Origin: Ulota crispa
Taxonomy: Eukaryota; Streptophyta; Bryopsida; Orthotrichales; Orthotrichaceae
NCBI GenBank assembly: GCA_963920765.1
Contig: OY987243.1
Location: forward strand, 33,603,060-33,667,059
Length of the DNA: 64,000 nt
Reading direction: 5' to 3'
Numbering within the stretch: position 1 is the first letter of the stretch; each line of letters starts with the position of its first letter. This document shows, one piece after another, positions 10,301 to 22,515 of the stretch. The notes under the pieces are model-generated. The model did no database searches. It had not been told where the DNA came from and worked only from the letters and a program-made list of their open reading frames with translations. The position numbers and the translations under genes were made by a program.

Positions 10301-12251
10301 ATGACGACGTTGAATGAGCTCTTGAACCTGACCCTGGAGGAGCACACCGAGGAGATCATTGCCGAGTACATTTGGATCGGCGGGTCGGGCACGGACCTCC
10401 GCTCCAAGGCCAGGACGCTGCCAAAGCCCGTGACCGACCCCAAACTGCTCCCCAAGTGGAATTACGATGGGTCCAGCACGGGGCAGGCGCCCGGCGCGGA
10501 CAGCGAGGTGATTCTGTACCCGCAGGCCATTTACCGCGATCCCTTCCGCAGGGGCAACAACATCATCGTCATCTGCGACGCGTACACGCCTCAGGGCCAG
10601 CCCATCCCCTCCAACAAGAGGGCTGCCGCTGCTGAAATCTTCTCGAAGAAGGAAGTTGTCAACGAGGAAACCTGGTATGCTCGAACTCTGTTTTCTATAT
10701 TCTTCTAAACGTTCCCGTGTCCGCCTTTGTGTGGGATTCTAGGCTCAGGTCCGATTTACCTCGCTACCTCTTCGATATCGTTTGCCTGCGTAGTTCTAGT
10801 GAAGCACCGTGTCTCAGAAAACACTCTGAGCGGTGGCGAGGGTTTCAATTTATGCCTCTCTGTACTTGGCCTCTACTTTTGCTGACACCTTTAGAAATAT
10901 GAAGTTGTGAAGTGATCATCGTTGGTTGTTTCAATCTCTTGCTACTTGCTCGTAAACATACAGAGGTCAAGTTCCTGTTGTCCAAATTTGTCTCTTTGTG
11001 TCGTTTGTTGTAGGCTTAGTTACCATGCCATGTGAAGTGATTACGCTTTGGAGTTGTGTAGAAGTTGAATATGGATCAAGCCGCTTTTGCACCATATCCA
11101 TTTCGTTCAAATGCATGCAATTTGGATTGAAGTTGCTTGAAGCACGCGGCTAACTGTTGCATTTATCTACTTTGGCAGGTATGGTTTGGAGCAGGAGTAC
11201 ACGCTGTTGCAGAAGGAGGTGAAGTGGCCTCTGGGATGGCCAGTGGGCGGGTACCCTGGCCCGCAGGGACCATACTACTGCGGAACCGGAGCGGATAAGG
11301 CTTGGGGACGTGATATTGTGAATGCGCACTACAAGGCCTGCTTGTACGCTGGCATTCAGATCAGCGGCATCAACGGAGAGGTGATGCCTGGACAATGGGA
11401 GTTCCAAGTAGGCCCTTCCAAGGGTATCGCCGCCGCCGACCAGTTGTGGGCGGCTCGCTACATCCTGGAGCGTATCACCGAGATTGCAGGGGTGGTGCTC
11501 TCTTTGGACCCCAAGCCCATCGATGGAGACTGGAACGGCGCTGGATGCCACACCAACTTCAGGTAAATGTCCTTGCAAAGGTCCCGTCGTTGTTTTGTGT
11601 TCACTTTCATTTAGAAATGCTACTCGGGGGAAAAGCATATTGCCTGTCTGCGCTATATGCTAAATCTCTTGTCGAGGACTTCTCGATGATGAAAGCGTGA
11701 AAAAAGCGTCAAACATATTTCTTTTCTGTAGGAGCTTGAAGCCTATGCATGTTTTATGCATTGTGACTTTGAGTATGTCTTGGGATTGATCAGTCGAGGT
11801 TTCTTTAGTTTGCTCCTATCAAACGAAGAAAGTATAACAGTTGGTAGAGGCGGTTGATAGGTTTCCAATTCTCTGCTCCGTTTGAATGGATTGCTTTACT
11901 GACGTTGTTATGTTCTGCTGGATCAGTACCAAGTCTATGCGACATGAGGGAGGATTTGAGGTGATCAAGAAGGCCATAGAGAAGCTGGGCTTGAGGCACA
12001 AGGAGCATATCGCCTCGTACGGTGAAGGCAACGAGAGGCGATTGACCGGCAAGCACGAGACTGCTGACATGAACACCTTTTCGTGGGGAGTGGCCAACAG
12101 GGGCGCCTCAGTCCGTGTGGGACGTGATACGGAGAAGGACGGCAAGGGCTACTTCGAAGATCGCCGGCCATCCTCCAATATGGACCCCTATGTGGTGTGC
12201 GGCATGATTGCTTACACCACTATCTTGTGGAAGCCCGAATCCTCCAAGTAG
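10301..12251 (+). CDS. Glutamine synthetase, eukaryotic GSII type, cytosolic form
   Basis: The enzyme makes glutamine from glutamate, ammonia and ATP, the main entry of ammonium into organic nitrogen. The coding exons are 10301-10674, 11179-11562 and 11927-12251 (374, 384 and 325 nt), giving 360 residues, a normal length for plant GS1. The N-terminal beta-grasp part includes [10 protein letters not shown] and [11 protein letters not shown]. The catalytic part includes QEYTLLQ (metal-binding Glu), [42 protein letters not shown] and [20 protein letters not shown], so all core active-site segments are intact. The start ATG is followed directly by the usual short helix ([15 protein letters not shown]) with no plastid transit peptide, so the cytosol is inferred. 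Both introns join codons correctly: W at the first, S at the second. Oddities are Cys and Phe in GAGCHTNF and only two introns. Confidence 0.97.
10675..11178 (+). other. Intron 1 of glutamine synthetase
   Basis: It begins GTATGC and ends TTGGCAG. The split Trp codon (TG/G) is restored on joining, followed by TATGGTTTGGAG (YGLE). It is 504 bp, T-rich and without a coding frame of its own. Confidence 0.93.
11563..11926 (+). other. Intron 2 of glutamine synthetase
   Basis: It begins GTAAATG and ends GGATCAG. Joining gives AG/T for Ser in HTNFSTK. It is 364 bp and T-rich. Reading through without splicing meets a stop at once after the donor. Confidence 0.93.
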
Positions 12252-13359
12252 AGTGTGTGGCCAGCTTTTAGATTCTCTTTCTCCGACACTCGCTTACTTT
12301 GGGTTGGCTTGTTGATTCCCATCGTCATTGTAGGATAGAAAAAAAACTCATGGGTAGCTGCCTCTGTAGCTTCTTCGTCGGTGGAGGTTGCCTGACATTC
12401 TAGATACTCACACGGACCAATGCGAGGAACCAGGTTGTTGCATTCGTGTCTGTATGTGTGGCTTACACTTGTTAGCATAGAGGATCGTTTTGAAGCTCAT
12501 GGAACCATAGGGTAGAATGTGTTTATTGTTCCCCAAGCTGTTTGGAGATGATCGCAATAAGAGGGTACTTTAGATTGGACGGTAAAAACTTGTTTGCATC
12601 GTTCATGTAATATTTGTTCCGTTGTTTTTTGCTGTGGCATTCTGATTGGTTGAAGAGTAATTTGGAACTTGCACTGCTAGAGAGTAGATTCGTATTGAAA
12701 GTCTACATTAAATCGGGAGTGTTTTGTTCGACTGTCAGCTTGCTAGTTGATGGAGAATCTTTGAATGAGCAATTTATGATTCGAATGTAAACGGTTGATT
12801 TTCGATTGTTACACCGAAACGAAATATTCTGATACTTCGAAATGCATCGAATATTCACGAAATATTATCCTCAAATGGAGGATTGAATTGTGGACTCTTA
12901 GATTATTTACTAGTTCAGTAGGAATATATCCTCATCCAGTGGCTGGAAAGACGGAGTTTCGAACCAGAAGCGTTTAAAAGCTACTTTCTGTAAGCAAGTT
13001 GTGGTGAGAACTAGGTCGTAGTGGATACCCACTGTTTGTGAAACTGTGATCCGTTTATAGAAATTGAATGTACGTTCGGGCTAATGTTTGCGGAAGATTC
13101 CCATTCAATGAAAACAGCTGCAACATCCAGAATGGCTCAGCTATTGGAGTAGTGCGTCGACAAGTTCTGTACAGCTTACGAACATCCACACTCTAACGCA
13201 AGCTGAAAGGATTTGTTCCGCCGTCGCTCCAAATTTTAGGTTGGGCACAGCCGGTTAGGGAGAAGCCTCTAGCAAGGAATCATAGAATGGAGATTTTTTG
13301 TAGCATTGCAAACCCTGGTATGAATCTTGGCTGTGTCGTTAAATTATTCTCATGAACAG
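12252..13359 (+). other. 3' untranslated region and downstream flank of glutamine synthetase
   Basis: T-rich sequence typical of a 3' untranslated region follows the stop, with TGTAAT near 12606 as one possible poly(A)-related element. The cleavage site is unknown. From about 12700 to 13359 composition is mixed and I see no further exon or RNA gene. Confidence 0.4.
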
Positions 13360-13363
13360 TTAA

Positions 13364-14228
13364 CCCTTTTTAAGGGCCACCCACCGTATTTTGGTCGCTA
13401 GGGGCGGTTTTTGGCCTATAAGTTGAAATCGCTCAATAATTTGGAATTTGGTTTTGAAGGATGCATGTGATCACAAGAATTTTGCATTCATCTAAAAAAA
13501 ATAACAATGCAATTGGGTATGTGAGTTGGTAAATAATGCTGTTTATAAGGCATGGCTTCAAAATATATATCCATTTTTTGTTAAAGATGGATCAAAGTAA
13601 CAACACAATACATCAAAATTTCAAATTGCTTAAGAAATACATTTGTATTGTTTTCATATACGGTAGTAGTATAATTGTAATATTTGAAGATCTACTAAAA
13701 TGTTGTTGTCATTTTGACTTTAAAGTTTGTCATCTTACATTTAAGGCCAATTCTTGATTGATTTCACCAATTGGATTTTCTAGAATAATTATCAAATTTC
13801 TTGTAGAACCATTTTAGGGTAGTAAAGGAAGTGGTTTTTTTACCCTTTTTGTCCACTTAGCTACACCTTGTGATTGCTATTTTTGTTTATTTTGTGTGAA
13901 ACTAGTCTTATTGTAAAGGTGGGAAACCTTGCTTTCAAGAAATGTAAGGCTTTTTTCAATCAAAACTTGCATGTAGCGTTAACATTCAAAACCACACAAG
14001 CATGAAACACTAAACACTTTCCGCGTATGGCTCACTCAATCATTATAATGTTTCACCTCTAACTGTAGATCTAGCTGAAATTTTGGTGCTTTATGGTAAA
14101 CAAGGTGTACTTCCCATTTGTACGGTTGGATTATTGAAAATGGGTCCATATTTGAGTCAATTGCACATCTAAACTTACATCCCATGTTTTTAGTGGATTT
14201 TGTGAAAATGGGAGTGGTCCTTAAAGGG
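13364..14228. mobile_element. piggyBac-like miniature element, 865 bp singleton
   Basis: It is flanked by TTAA at 13360-13363 and 14229-14232. The ends read inward are CCCTTTTTAAGGGCCAC and CCCTTTAAGGACCAC, matching apart from a TT insertion and one change. The interior is AT-rich and noncoding. No full second copy is seen here. Confidence 0.66.
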
Positions 14229-14336
14229 TTAAGAACTTTTGTGGTGTCCTTCACTTATTTCTCCCTCATCATCTAAGTGGACATTTTTGGCCCCAATTCC
14301 CGTCTTATTTGAGAACTGCCAGTAACGAGGGGTTAA

Positions 14337-15028
14337 CCCTTTAAGATGGTCTAGTTACCATGGTTGCTCTATATTGGTGGAATGTTAAGTGCCCACACAA
14401 CTTAACCCTTAAGCGTCGAGCTAGCTACAATGATCAGCCTGGCTATTGTACTATCTACAATAGTAGCAAGTGCCCATCAATTATAATATTATTTCTTGAT
14501 GCTGCAAAAGTCAACAATGCATGGTGTCCCTCATAAAAATTGCAAGAAGGGCAGCTTGGGACCTAACACTATGTCTCTGAAGCTTCTCACAATTTGGGTT
14601 ACCTAAAAATATGAATGCATCTAATGAGATGTTTTTTTGCATTCCATGATGGATCATATGTTTACAATCACTTTTGAAAAATAAAACAATTGAAGAACAA
14701 CTTTTTTTTGTAGTAGAAAATCTTTTTTTGGAGCTAGAGGACAAAAAACATCCTTCTTGGTGTTTAAGAGTTAATAATATCTTCAAAGGTTGCAAAAATC
14801 AGCATATCATGAAATTGCAAAAATGTGCACCATGGGATCTAACAGTGTGTTTGTGAACCTTCTCATAATTTAGGTTATTTGCAAACATGATTGCGTTTAA
14901 TGAGGTTGATTTTTATCGTTCATGATAAACCATGTCTCCATGAACACCTTTGCAAAAGTTAGATGAAAAATAGTTTTTTTCCATCATCAAACACAAGTAC
15001 AAAACCTGTTTTCTTTTGCATTAAAGGG
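14337..15028. mobile_element. piggyBac-like miniature element, with another end inside
   Basis: It is flanked by TTAA at 14333-14336 and 15029-15032. The ends read inward are CCCTTTAAGATGG and CCCTTTAATGC. A second outward-type end, CCCTTAAGCGTCGAG, starts after an internal TTAA at 14402-14405 and resembles the 43945 and 22665 ends, so a partial nested element may be present. Bases just left of 14333 (ending GAGGGG) look like the right end of yet another element. It is noncoding. Confidence 0.5.
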
Positions 15029-15032
15029 TTAA

Positions 15033-15960
15033 ACATTCATCTTAGGATTTAGAGGGGCTTTAGAAGTGTATGTATGGAAGCAAGTTGTGTGTACATATTT
15101 TCAATTGCAAATTTAGGGACTATTCACCTTGTGAACTCATGGTAGAGTGGAGCGCGGCACAATCAATACATCTTAAAACAAAAATCAAAGCTTGATGACA
15201 TGACAAGAACCTCTCCTAAATTCATTAGTTGAGAGCTTTAAGAATACGGGCAATTCTCTAGTTTGTTCATCAAAAAGGGCATAATGGATTTTGGACCTCG
15301 GTTTTTTGTATCATCAAACACATTACAAAAGCCAACTATATTTTTAAAGGGTGTTGAAAATGAGAAGCCATAGCACCAAAGCTCCTTAGAGCATAATAGA
15401 ACTCAAGAGAAATTATGGAGTTTTTTAGCTTTACTTCCTTATCTAGTAAATTGTGTTGCAGTATATAATCACAATTAAAGGGAACAAGAAACATAGGATC
15501 TTAACGTAGCCAACATAACATATGTTTAGCTTCTTTTTAGTATTTTATAATCAATATGAATATTTTTAATTTTGATAAATTATAACAATTGCAAGCTCTT
15601 GGTGTTCAAACTTAGATTTTAGATTATTTAGTAATTTTTATTGTTTTCAATTCATGATTTAATCTTTACCGTAAATTTAAAAAAAACATTCTTTTCATTC
15701 AAATTTCTTCTCTAAAGTTTATTTTGGAAATTCTTTCATTACCTGATACGCATTATAATTGGACAAAAAAATCCTTTGTTCATTGTACTTTGAGAATTTA
15801 TCATAATTTAATTTTCGTATAGTTTCTTTTGAAGAAAATCACTTCACACTTAACTTTTTTTAACATACTAGATGAGTTAGAATTTCTCAGTAAATTACTC
15901 AAAAGTTGTATTTGACACTCTAACTTGTGATTTGACTTAGAAGCTGATTTTAAAATTTTA
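15033..15960. other. AT-rich DNA, no gene seen
   Basis: A low-complexity AT-rich stretch with no open frame of interest and no clear inverted repeat. Confidence 0.5.
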
Positions 15961-15964
15961 TCAA

Positions 15965-16201
15965 CCCTTCAACGTTTGAGCGTACAGCTGTAGGCTGTAA
16001 CCTGTAGTCACTAACCACTACAATACGAGGTATTTTTCTTATATATGAAGTAGGTGCACACCTTTACTACATTTGAGATTGTCACAAAAATTGGGATATA
16101 GATCAATGCAATTTTAGTGAGCTATTTGAGACCCCAAATTAAAATTTATTATTGGTAACAAATGCCAATTATACAATAGCATATATATTATGCTTTATGG
16201 A
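15965..16201 (-). mobile_element. Short TTAA-flanked element, relative of 26414-26639
   Basis: Read on the minus strand from 16201 it aligns with 26414-26639: TATAATTGGCATTTG against TATAATTGGTATTTG, then AATTTTAATTTG and AATAGCTCACTA in both. TTAA is present at 16202-16205. On the other side the equivalent bases are TCAA (15961-15964). It is about 237 bp and noncoding. Confidence 0.55.
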
Positions 16202-16629
16202 TTAAGGATTAAAGTGCAAAAAAAAAATCAATACAATTGCTCAATATTTTGGACTGTCATTCTTTGTTTGAACTTGCATGTTGAGTATAAATATAAAACC
16301 CATCATTTTTTTTTTGAAGTATTTGCTACTCATTGTCATATCTTGATGCAAATATCATGAACTATGCTTTTATTTGAATGAATAAGTTTTTCATTGTAAT
16401 AGCCAATACAAAATTGAAACATTGATCTGGTTAAAAAGACTAAATTGAGATTAAAAATATTATATGATTGTGTAGCCATTAAGTCGTCCCATAACTCCTA
16501 AGCAAAGATTGTGTATTGTGTCTTTATTTCTAAATTATGCAATGCTTGTCCTTCTAATTCTCCTTGGTTCTTTAGATGATTAAACATATATCCAAATAAA
16601 ATAGATCTTTAAACCTGGTTTGTACCAAT

Positions 16630-17120
16630 CTATCTATATAACAGAATACGATTTATCCATTTGGCGATCCTTTTACCGTAATGTTTTTACAGTGTAGGTA
16701 AATAAATCTATATAACGATTTACCCATTTGGGATCCTTTTATTGCGATATTTTTACCGCATGGGTAAACAAATCTGCATGAGTAAAAACTTGCATGAGAA
16801 AAAAATGTATAGGTTAAAATTGTATGTGTAAAAAAGTGCGTGCATAAATAATAAAAAATGTAACAAAATTGCATAGGTAAATAATAAAAAATGTAACAAA
16901 ATTGCGTGGATAAAAAATAAAAATGCACTAAAAATTTGCATGAATTATTACTATGTGGGTAAAAAATTGTATTGGTAGAAAATTAAAAATTTATTTTTTG
17001 CATGAAAAATTGTGATGTTCCTTTTATTGTATGGATAAAAAACTCTATGGGTATTGAACAAAAAATACTTTGCTGCAAGGTAATGTTTTGTAAACAAAGA
17101 CAAATGTTTAGTGCATGGGT
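16630..17120. repeat. Degenerate AT-rich tandem repeats
   Basis: At 16640-16770 a unit of about 75 bp containing GATTTACCCATTTGG and TCCTTTTA is present twice. From about 16770 shorter related units follow; AATAATAAAAAATGTAACAA occurs twice with a period of about 34 bp (16846-16910). The motif TGGGTAAA or a near variant recurs through the block. The long tyrosine- and phenylalanine-rich open frames on the minus strand are by-products of this repeat. Confidence 0.6.
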
Positions 17121-17870
17121 AAAATCTGAAATTGAAGTGTGCTGACAAAAAGTAAGAATTATTTTCTTGCGAAGGAAATGTTTTACGTGTTTGGACTTCA
17201 TCTTATTTTGCATCCCATCAAACCAATGGGTGCCTATACTAGTATTTTATTAATTGAATTTGGAAGTACATCAAATTCCAAATTATGCCTTTAGTAGATC
17301 TAATAGTGGCCTCAAAAAATAACCATACCAATTTTATTTTTGATATCCCATAAACTAACCAAGTTTTGAATTTACACTTATAGATCAATTGGACTTGGCT
17401 TCATTATAAAATGATGAATACTATATATGTAATTTATTTACAATGAATCTTAAATTTGAAAATTTGAAAATATTAATTTTAATACAAAATGAATGCAAAT
17501 AAATATAAATAACAAATAAAACTCAACTTACAATATTTACTAGTATATTTTTTTCAAATTTGTAAGGCACAATCTCCATTGCATCAAGATCCTTGGAGCA
17601 AAATGCTAATGGAAGCAAAGCTAAAATTGCAAAAGGTTTGGATTAATTACAATAATGGTACGCAAGGTTATGAAGATTTCTTTGTCTTTTTCCAAAGCTG
17701 CAATATGCTGATTCATGCTAAAACAAGTTTGAATTGACACACTGACAATATATGCTTTGAACAAAAATGGCAAATTCAAATGAACTAGTTCCAAGTAAAG
17801 CAAGAATATTGGATGCAAACAACAAAATAAGGTATAAGGAAACTCACTTGACATTGCGGTACAATCAACA
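17121..17870. other. AT-rich DNA, no gene seen
   Basis: Very AT-rich. The minus-strand open frame covering 17621-17959 overlaps the more convincing coding-like frame described next and has no recognisable domain. Confidence 0.45.
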
Positions 17871-17876
17871 ACATCA

Positions 17877-18075
17877 TTAAGCTGAGGAGATGCCTCCATA
17901 TGAACTTGCCAAAAACCTAGGGCTCTTCTCTTGTGGCCCACTCCAAGATTTGAAACCATTTAGGGCTTGGTCCGCCTTGGTAGTGTAGTTTTGTAGCCAC
18001 TCATCAAATGCCACATCCACTCCAACGTTTGTCATGGATGATGGTATAGAAGGTGAATTTGGAGAAACCTTTCTT
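17877..18075 (-). pseudogene. Coding-like fragment, unidentified
   Basis: One minus-strand frame reads from about 18075 to TAA 17879-17877 and gives a balanced, protein-like product including VDVAFDEWLQNYTTKAD and NGFKSWSGPQEKSPRF. An ATG lies at 18035. Its composition contrasts with the AT-rich surroundings. It could be the last exon of a decayed gene or a fragment carried by a transposon. No family is recognised and no partner exon was found. Confidence 0.3.
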
Positions 18076-18079
18076 CATA

Positions 18080-19390
18080 AGGTGTGTTTTGAATCTTAAT
18101 TCTATTCAAATCAAATATACACATCCAAATTGTGAAATGTGAGTGTGGTGAATAGACAAGATCAAGTAAAAATCTGAAAAATATAAAAATATAAAAAATT
18201 TATACAATTTAAAAAAAACCACAAACAAATCAAAGTTTTAGAAAAACAAAACACCTCACAATCAAGGCTTTGTTTAGTGGGAAAGAAAAAAGGAATATTT
18301 CTTGCACAATCATTCCTTTCATGTCTAAAAAGCCATGTTCATACTCCTATGACTTGGTGCATACTTTAAAAGATTTGATTTAGCTAAAACGTGGTGGAGG
18401 TATTACAATCACAACACCATCATCTTTGTAAAGGCTTATTTTTTTCATGTTGCAGCCAACAATGTAGTTTGTTTCCAAGACTCTCTCTCTCTATTTTGTT
18501 CTCACTTCATAATTGCATGTCACTTTGTAAAACTTTATTGTCTATGTACAAGCATTGTGAACCTTATTAAATACTTACATGTACAAATAAAAAAATCTGT
18601 AACCAAAGTCTAGTGAGAGACCTATCATGCAAGGCAAGTGGCTAAGATTAGCAAACAAATCTAAGATACACTAAGAAAGGGGCTTGTTGTGCTGAAAGCT
18701 TTCATCTTGGAGCTTGCAATGTTATGCTCTTCTTTGCACACATGTCATCAATTGCCTAAAATTACTTAAATACCCCTCTAATCAACTTGCCTCTTGCATA
18801 TTTTACTAAGTACAAATAGACTTGCAAAAAATAGTAATTGATTTTCATTGATTGATTGGACCTTTTCATACCTTTAGACCTTTACAACTATTTTTTTCTA
18901 GTTTTCTCTTTTTCTTGAAGCCTTGCACACTTGTTCCCCCTTCTCAAATGTTTACATTGGAATAGCACTACCTTTGAGATGTTTGTTTCTTCCATTTTTT
19001 TCCACCTACACTCATACTCATATTTGACTCATACAAATTAGAAATGTTAATAACTATAGCCTACACGTTACAACTATAATTACTTCACTCTACATGTCCT
19101 CTCAACTAATGACTCATCTTTATCCTATCGTCCGTTATAGCAAAGCCATGATCATATATATGGGCTATTTTTATCACCTAACATGCTTCATTTCCATGAC
19201 TGCACATTTGTCTCCTTTGCATGGACTGAATACAATTTCCATTTTGTGTTACCATTACCGAAGGAGAGGATTGGGCCCTCTTAGATGATTTACTTCTTCC
19301 AAGCGACATCCAGTTTTTTGAAGCATTACAAGTTTCACCTTGCAAGAATGACAAGTTCATGAAAATGTAGGCACATTCAAACACACAATC
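18080..19390. other. AT-rich DNA, no gene seen
   Basis: No supported coding frame. A short TC repeat lies near 18480-18491. Otherwise I see no structured repeat. Confidence 0.45.
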
Positions 19391-19391
19391 C

Positions 19392-19521
19392 CATATTTGA
19401 TCAATATGGAGTTGCATGTTATATATGGAGTGTATTTGGACCAATGCAATGTCCAGATACATCCACATATAACATGCATACACTCCACATATAACATGCA
19501 ACTCCATATTGATAAAATATG
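19392..19521. repeat. Long imperfect palindrome (hairpin)
   Basis: The left arm CAATATGGAGTTGCATGTTA returns on the opposite strand as TAACATGCAACTCCATATTG, and the flanking ATATTTGAT / ATAAAATAT and inner GGAGTGTAT / ATACACTCC also pair. The ACATATAACATGCA segment is additionally repeated in tandem in the right arm. It is probably a small foldback element. Confidence 0.65.
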
Positions 19522-19640
19522 GTGATAATTACTCTTTGGATTTCTAGCAGTGTCAAACTACATCAAAAACAACCAACCTTGGTTAGTAATGATAATCACG
19601 TTTGTCCTGCACATTATAAGCCAGTAATACAAGCGATGTT

Positions 19641-19902
19641 ATTGTGGAGTGCCTTCTAACAAGTTCATAAGTTTTTTGAAACTGAGATAGTCATTTTATC
19701 AACTTTGTCAAACAATAACAAGTCCCATAGCCTTGTTAGTATTTTTTCCATAGATGTGATTTGAAAAAATGGGGCTTGAGACTACTAGCATACAATCTTA
19801 TGGAGCTTTATTGATTTGAAGTGTTCAATTGTTCTTCCCCAATGGTTGCTCTCTAACTAAGTTTCAAAAAACTTAAGAACTTATTGGAGGGCATTAGACA
19901 AT
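19641..19902. mobile_element. Foldback element, family E copy 1 (uninterrupted)
   Basis: Terminal inverted repeats of about 40 bp: the left arm ATTGTGGAGTGCCTTCTAAC pairs with the right arm, which read inward is ATTGTCTAATGCCCTCCAAT, and both continue into AAGTTC(A/T)TAAGTTTTTTGAAACT. It is about 262 bp with no coding capacity. It matches, across its whole length, the sequence on either side of the 8.2-kb piggyBac element, so it represents the uninterrupted state of that locus. Confidence 0.66.
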
Positions 19903-19941
19903 GCTTTTTGAATATTTTTGATTCACACACTCCCAAGTCAG

Positions 19942-20052
19942 CCCTTTTTTTTGGCACCAAAGTGCCACTGGTCCCCTCCACATTGGAGCAAAATTGGAGG
20001 GACAAAAGTCTAGTGGTGGAAATTGGCACTCTGGTGCCAAAAAAAAAAGGCC
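19942..20052. repeat. Short hairpin element
   Basis: CCTTTTTTTTTGGCACCAAAGTGCC-type sequence at the left is mirrored at the right by GGCACTCTGGTGCC followed by an A-run and GG. Inner GGTCCC(CT)CC / GGAGGGAC also pair. It is about 110 bp, immediately after the family E copy, and looks like a miniature inverted-repeat element. Confidence 0.6.
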
Positions 20053-20242
20053 GCTCCCAACCTAATGCTTGCTGAGTTTTTGTTTACAGAGTAAGAAAAT
20101 TAAAGAAGGTGGAACATTTAGTCATGTTGATACCACCCATGACTCTTATAGACGTCTCCTTCACAATCCGGGAAGTTCTATAGAAAATCAATTCATTTCC
20201 TAGTTTGTTGACAATGGTGGGCAAAAAAAATCCACTTGATAG

Positions 20243-20541
20243 AACACCATATTCACTAAAATGGTAGATTGGGCACCTCTCAAAATAACCATGTTGATCT
20301 TGACCTGAATTGGCAAATTCCATTAAAAATAGTGTTTTCAACTGAATTGACATAAAACCTTCTAATTTTAGGTCAATTTTGAAAGATTTTACATAAAACC
20401 TTCTAATTTTAGGTTAGTTTTGAAAGGTTTTATTGCATTTTGGCTCGACTCAAGCTAAATTGCAACAAAACCTTTCATTGAATTTCTTTCCAACTACCTC
20501 TCAATTCAGTTGAAATCTCCCATTTTAATGAATATGGTGTT
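20243..20541. repeat. Inverted-repeat element of about 300 bp
   Basis: The left arm AACACCATATTCACTAAAAT is mirrored by ATTTTAATGAATATGGTGTT at the right. Inside, a 41-bp unit containing ACATAAAACCTTCTAATTTT occurs twice in tandem (about 20350-20430). It is noncoding, and no target-site duplication was identified. Confidence 0.55.
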
Positions 20542-20544
20542 ATA

Positions 20545-22515
20545 GTTGCCCAAAGCTCACTTTTTTCATGGTCTATATTTGTCATTTATGTATATTACCC
20601 TTTGGCAAATTACTGGGTTTCTAAATGTTTTCTTGACATGTTTCTACAAAGTAATGTGCATGGTCAAATTTGTTTTACCCTATGTGATGCTTTCAAAGAG
20701 GTTTGTGCATAATTTAGGGTTTCATAATTTAATGTTCTTGGCTTGAGTTAAATTTGGTCAAGTCCGACCTTTTTGAGGGCAAGGATGTTGCATTTGGAAA
20801 ATAAGTGAATCCAAAAAAGGGTCCATGCATTTTTCAAAAGTTAGTATAACAACACAATGCATGTGATTCAACCCAACTCACTATTTTGAGAATCACATTA
20901 ATCAAAAAGTATGAAGCATTATTTGGACTAAGATAGCAAGCTCTAATTGCAACCCTCTTAGATAAAGCGTTCCATAGGTAGCTCAAGAATGGATATGAAG
21001 TGTTCCTTGAATGAATCCTTCTAAGTCATAGAAGAAAGGGTGTATTCTATTGCAAGAGGTAGTCATACTCCACTTCATCTCTTCACAAGTTGCAAGAGGA
21101 CGGTTTATGGGAAACTTGGAGTTACAAATAAGTGTATGTTACAAAAAACTTTGAAAATCCATCAACAATTCAATAATGCTTCAAAAAATATGAATTTTTT
21201 TTTTTGTTACATTTAGCATCCACTTCTCTTAGCCTAAAAATTAGGCAAAAATCTTCTTGTCTTGAGAAGCCCATGAAAAGGCAGACTAGCCCTTAAAGTG
21301 ATAATTTTAGAGCATACTACCTTAAGTCCAATTAAGAAAGTCAAGTAACTTAAGAGATTAGCTTATACAAATCAATACTGACTTTCATTTTTCCATAAAG
21401 GTATGGCATCTTCAACAATATGATCAAACTCCTCATCTAACCCTTCTAATTCTAAGTATGATATCTAAATTCTTGCTCCAACTTCACAATACAATCTTGC
21501 TTTTGCAAGTCAAATTCAAGAACACATAAAAGGAGAAAATTTACTTTGAACTCCTCTCATGTGGTTGCCACTTAGAGTCATCTTGAGCTTATTTTGTTTT
21601 TTTATATATTTTTGACATCCTTATCTTTCTCTTGGATTAAATCTAGAAAAAAGAAACCACATGCAATATAGATTATATTATAAGTAATGATTGTATGGTT
21701 GACCAAATAGTTGAGACTTTTTTACCCATCCTTGTTAATTTCCTAATTTCTCATTTTCAAAATTTGGTACGTCATCCAAATGTTTTCTATGTCTCTCAAA
21801 ATCTTCAATTCTTTTTACTAGATCATAACTAAGCATTGGCACTCTCCGTGCCTTTGTCTCCCTTGTTCCTTCCATGTGTCCTTCCTTCCATTGTCACTTC
21901 CTCTTCTTGCATTCATACGAGACAATTGGCTTGGCAATAGGTGTTGAACGTGTGTAAGATTGTGATTAAATTGCTATCAGTCCTTCCACTCTTGCTCTAT
22001 CAATAATATGCCTTTGTATAAAAATAAAAATAATAATGAAATAAAGTCCTTCCCACTGCATACAAGTTCTTAGTTCTCACCGCTTTTGCTTGCGCACTAT
22101 CACCTCGCCAACAATGTCTTTAGCATTTTGTCCCTCCAGTCCTTGAGGAGAGGGACTCTTAACTTGCAAACTCTCCAACTTTGCTAGCATAAGTTTATTG
22201 TTTTTTTGCAATTTTTAAACAACGCTACTCTACAATAGATTATGTCAACAAGCAAGGCATCAATACGCATTTCCTAAACTACAAGCCTTAGTGTAGGACA
22301 ATATCTCTTTCAAATCTACAAGGACAACTTATAGTATTTTCATGAACAAACATGTCTTTTATACAAAGCCAAATATTCTAATACAATACACCTGAAATGC
22401 CCAAACACCTTTGTTGATAGCAACTTCATTAATTAAATCAAAATTGCTTGTAGATACTAGGAATTGCAATTGTAAACCTAACATTTGTCTCCAAAAATGA
22501 CCTTTACAATTACTA
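20545..22515. other. AT-rich DNA, no gene seen
   Basis: Nearly 2 kb without a supported coding frame or clear repeat structure. Short open frames have low-complexity products. Confidence 0.5.

Noticed and set aside
10002-10455. Minus-strand open frames overlapping the start of glutamine synthetase
   Set aside because: They are shadows of the GC-rich leader and exon 1, with no recognisable product.
11150-12171. Long minus-strand frames across glutamine synthetase exons 2 and 3
   Set aside because: They are complementary shadows of highly biased coding sequence.
16653-17213. Tyr/Phe/Cys-rich minus-strand open frames
   Set aside because: They are produced by degenerate tandem repeats rather than by a gene.
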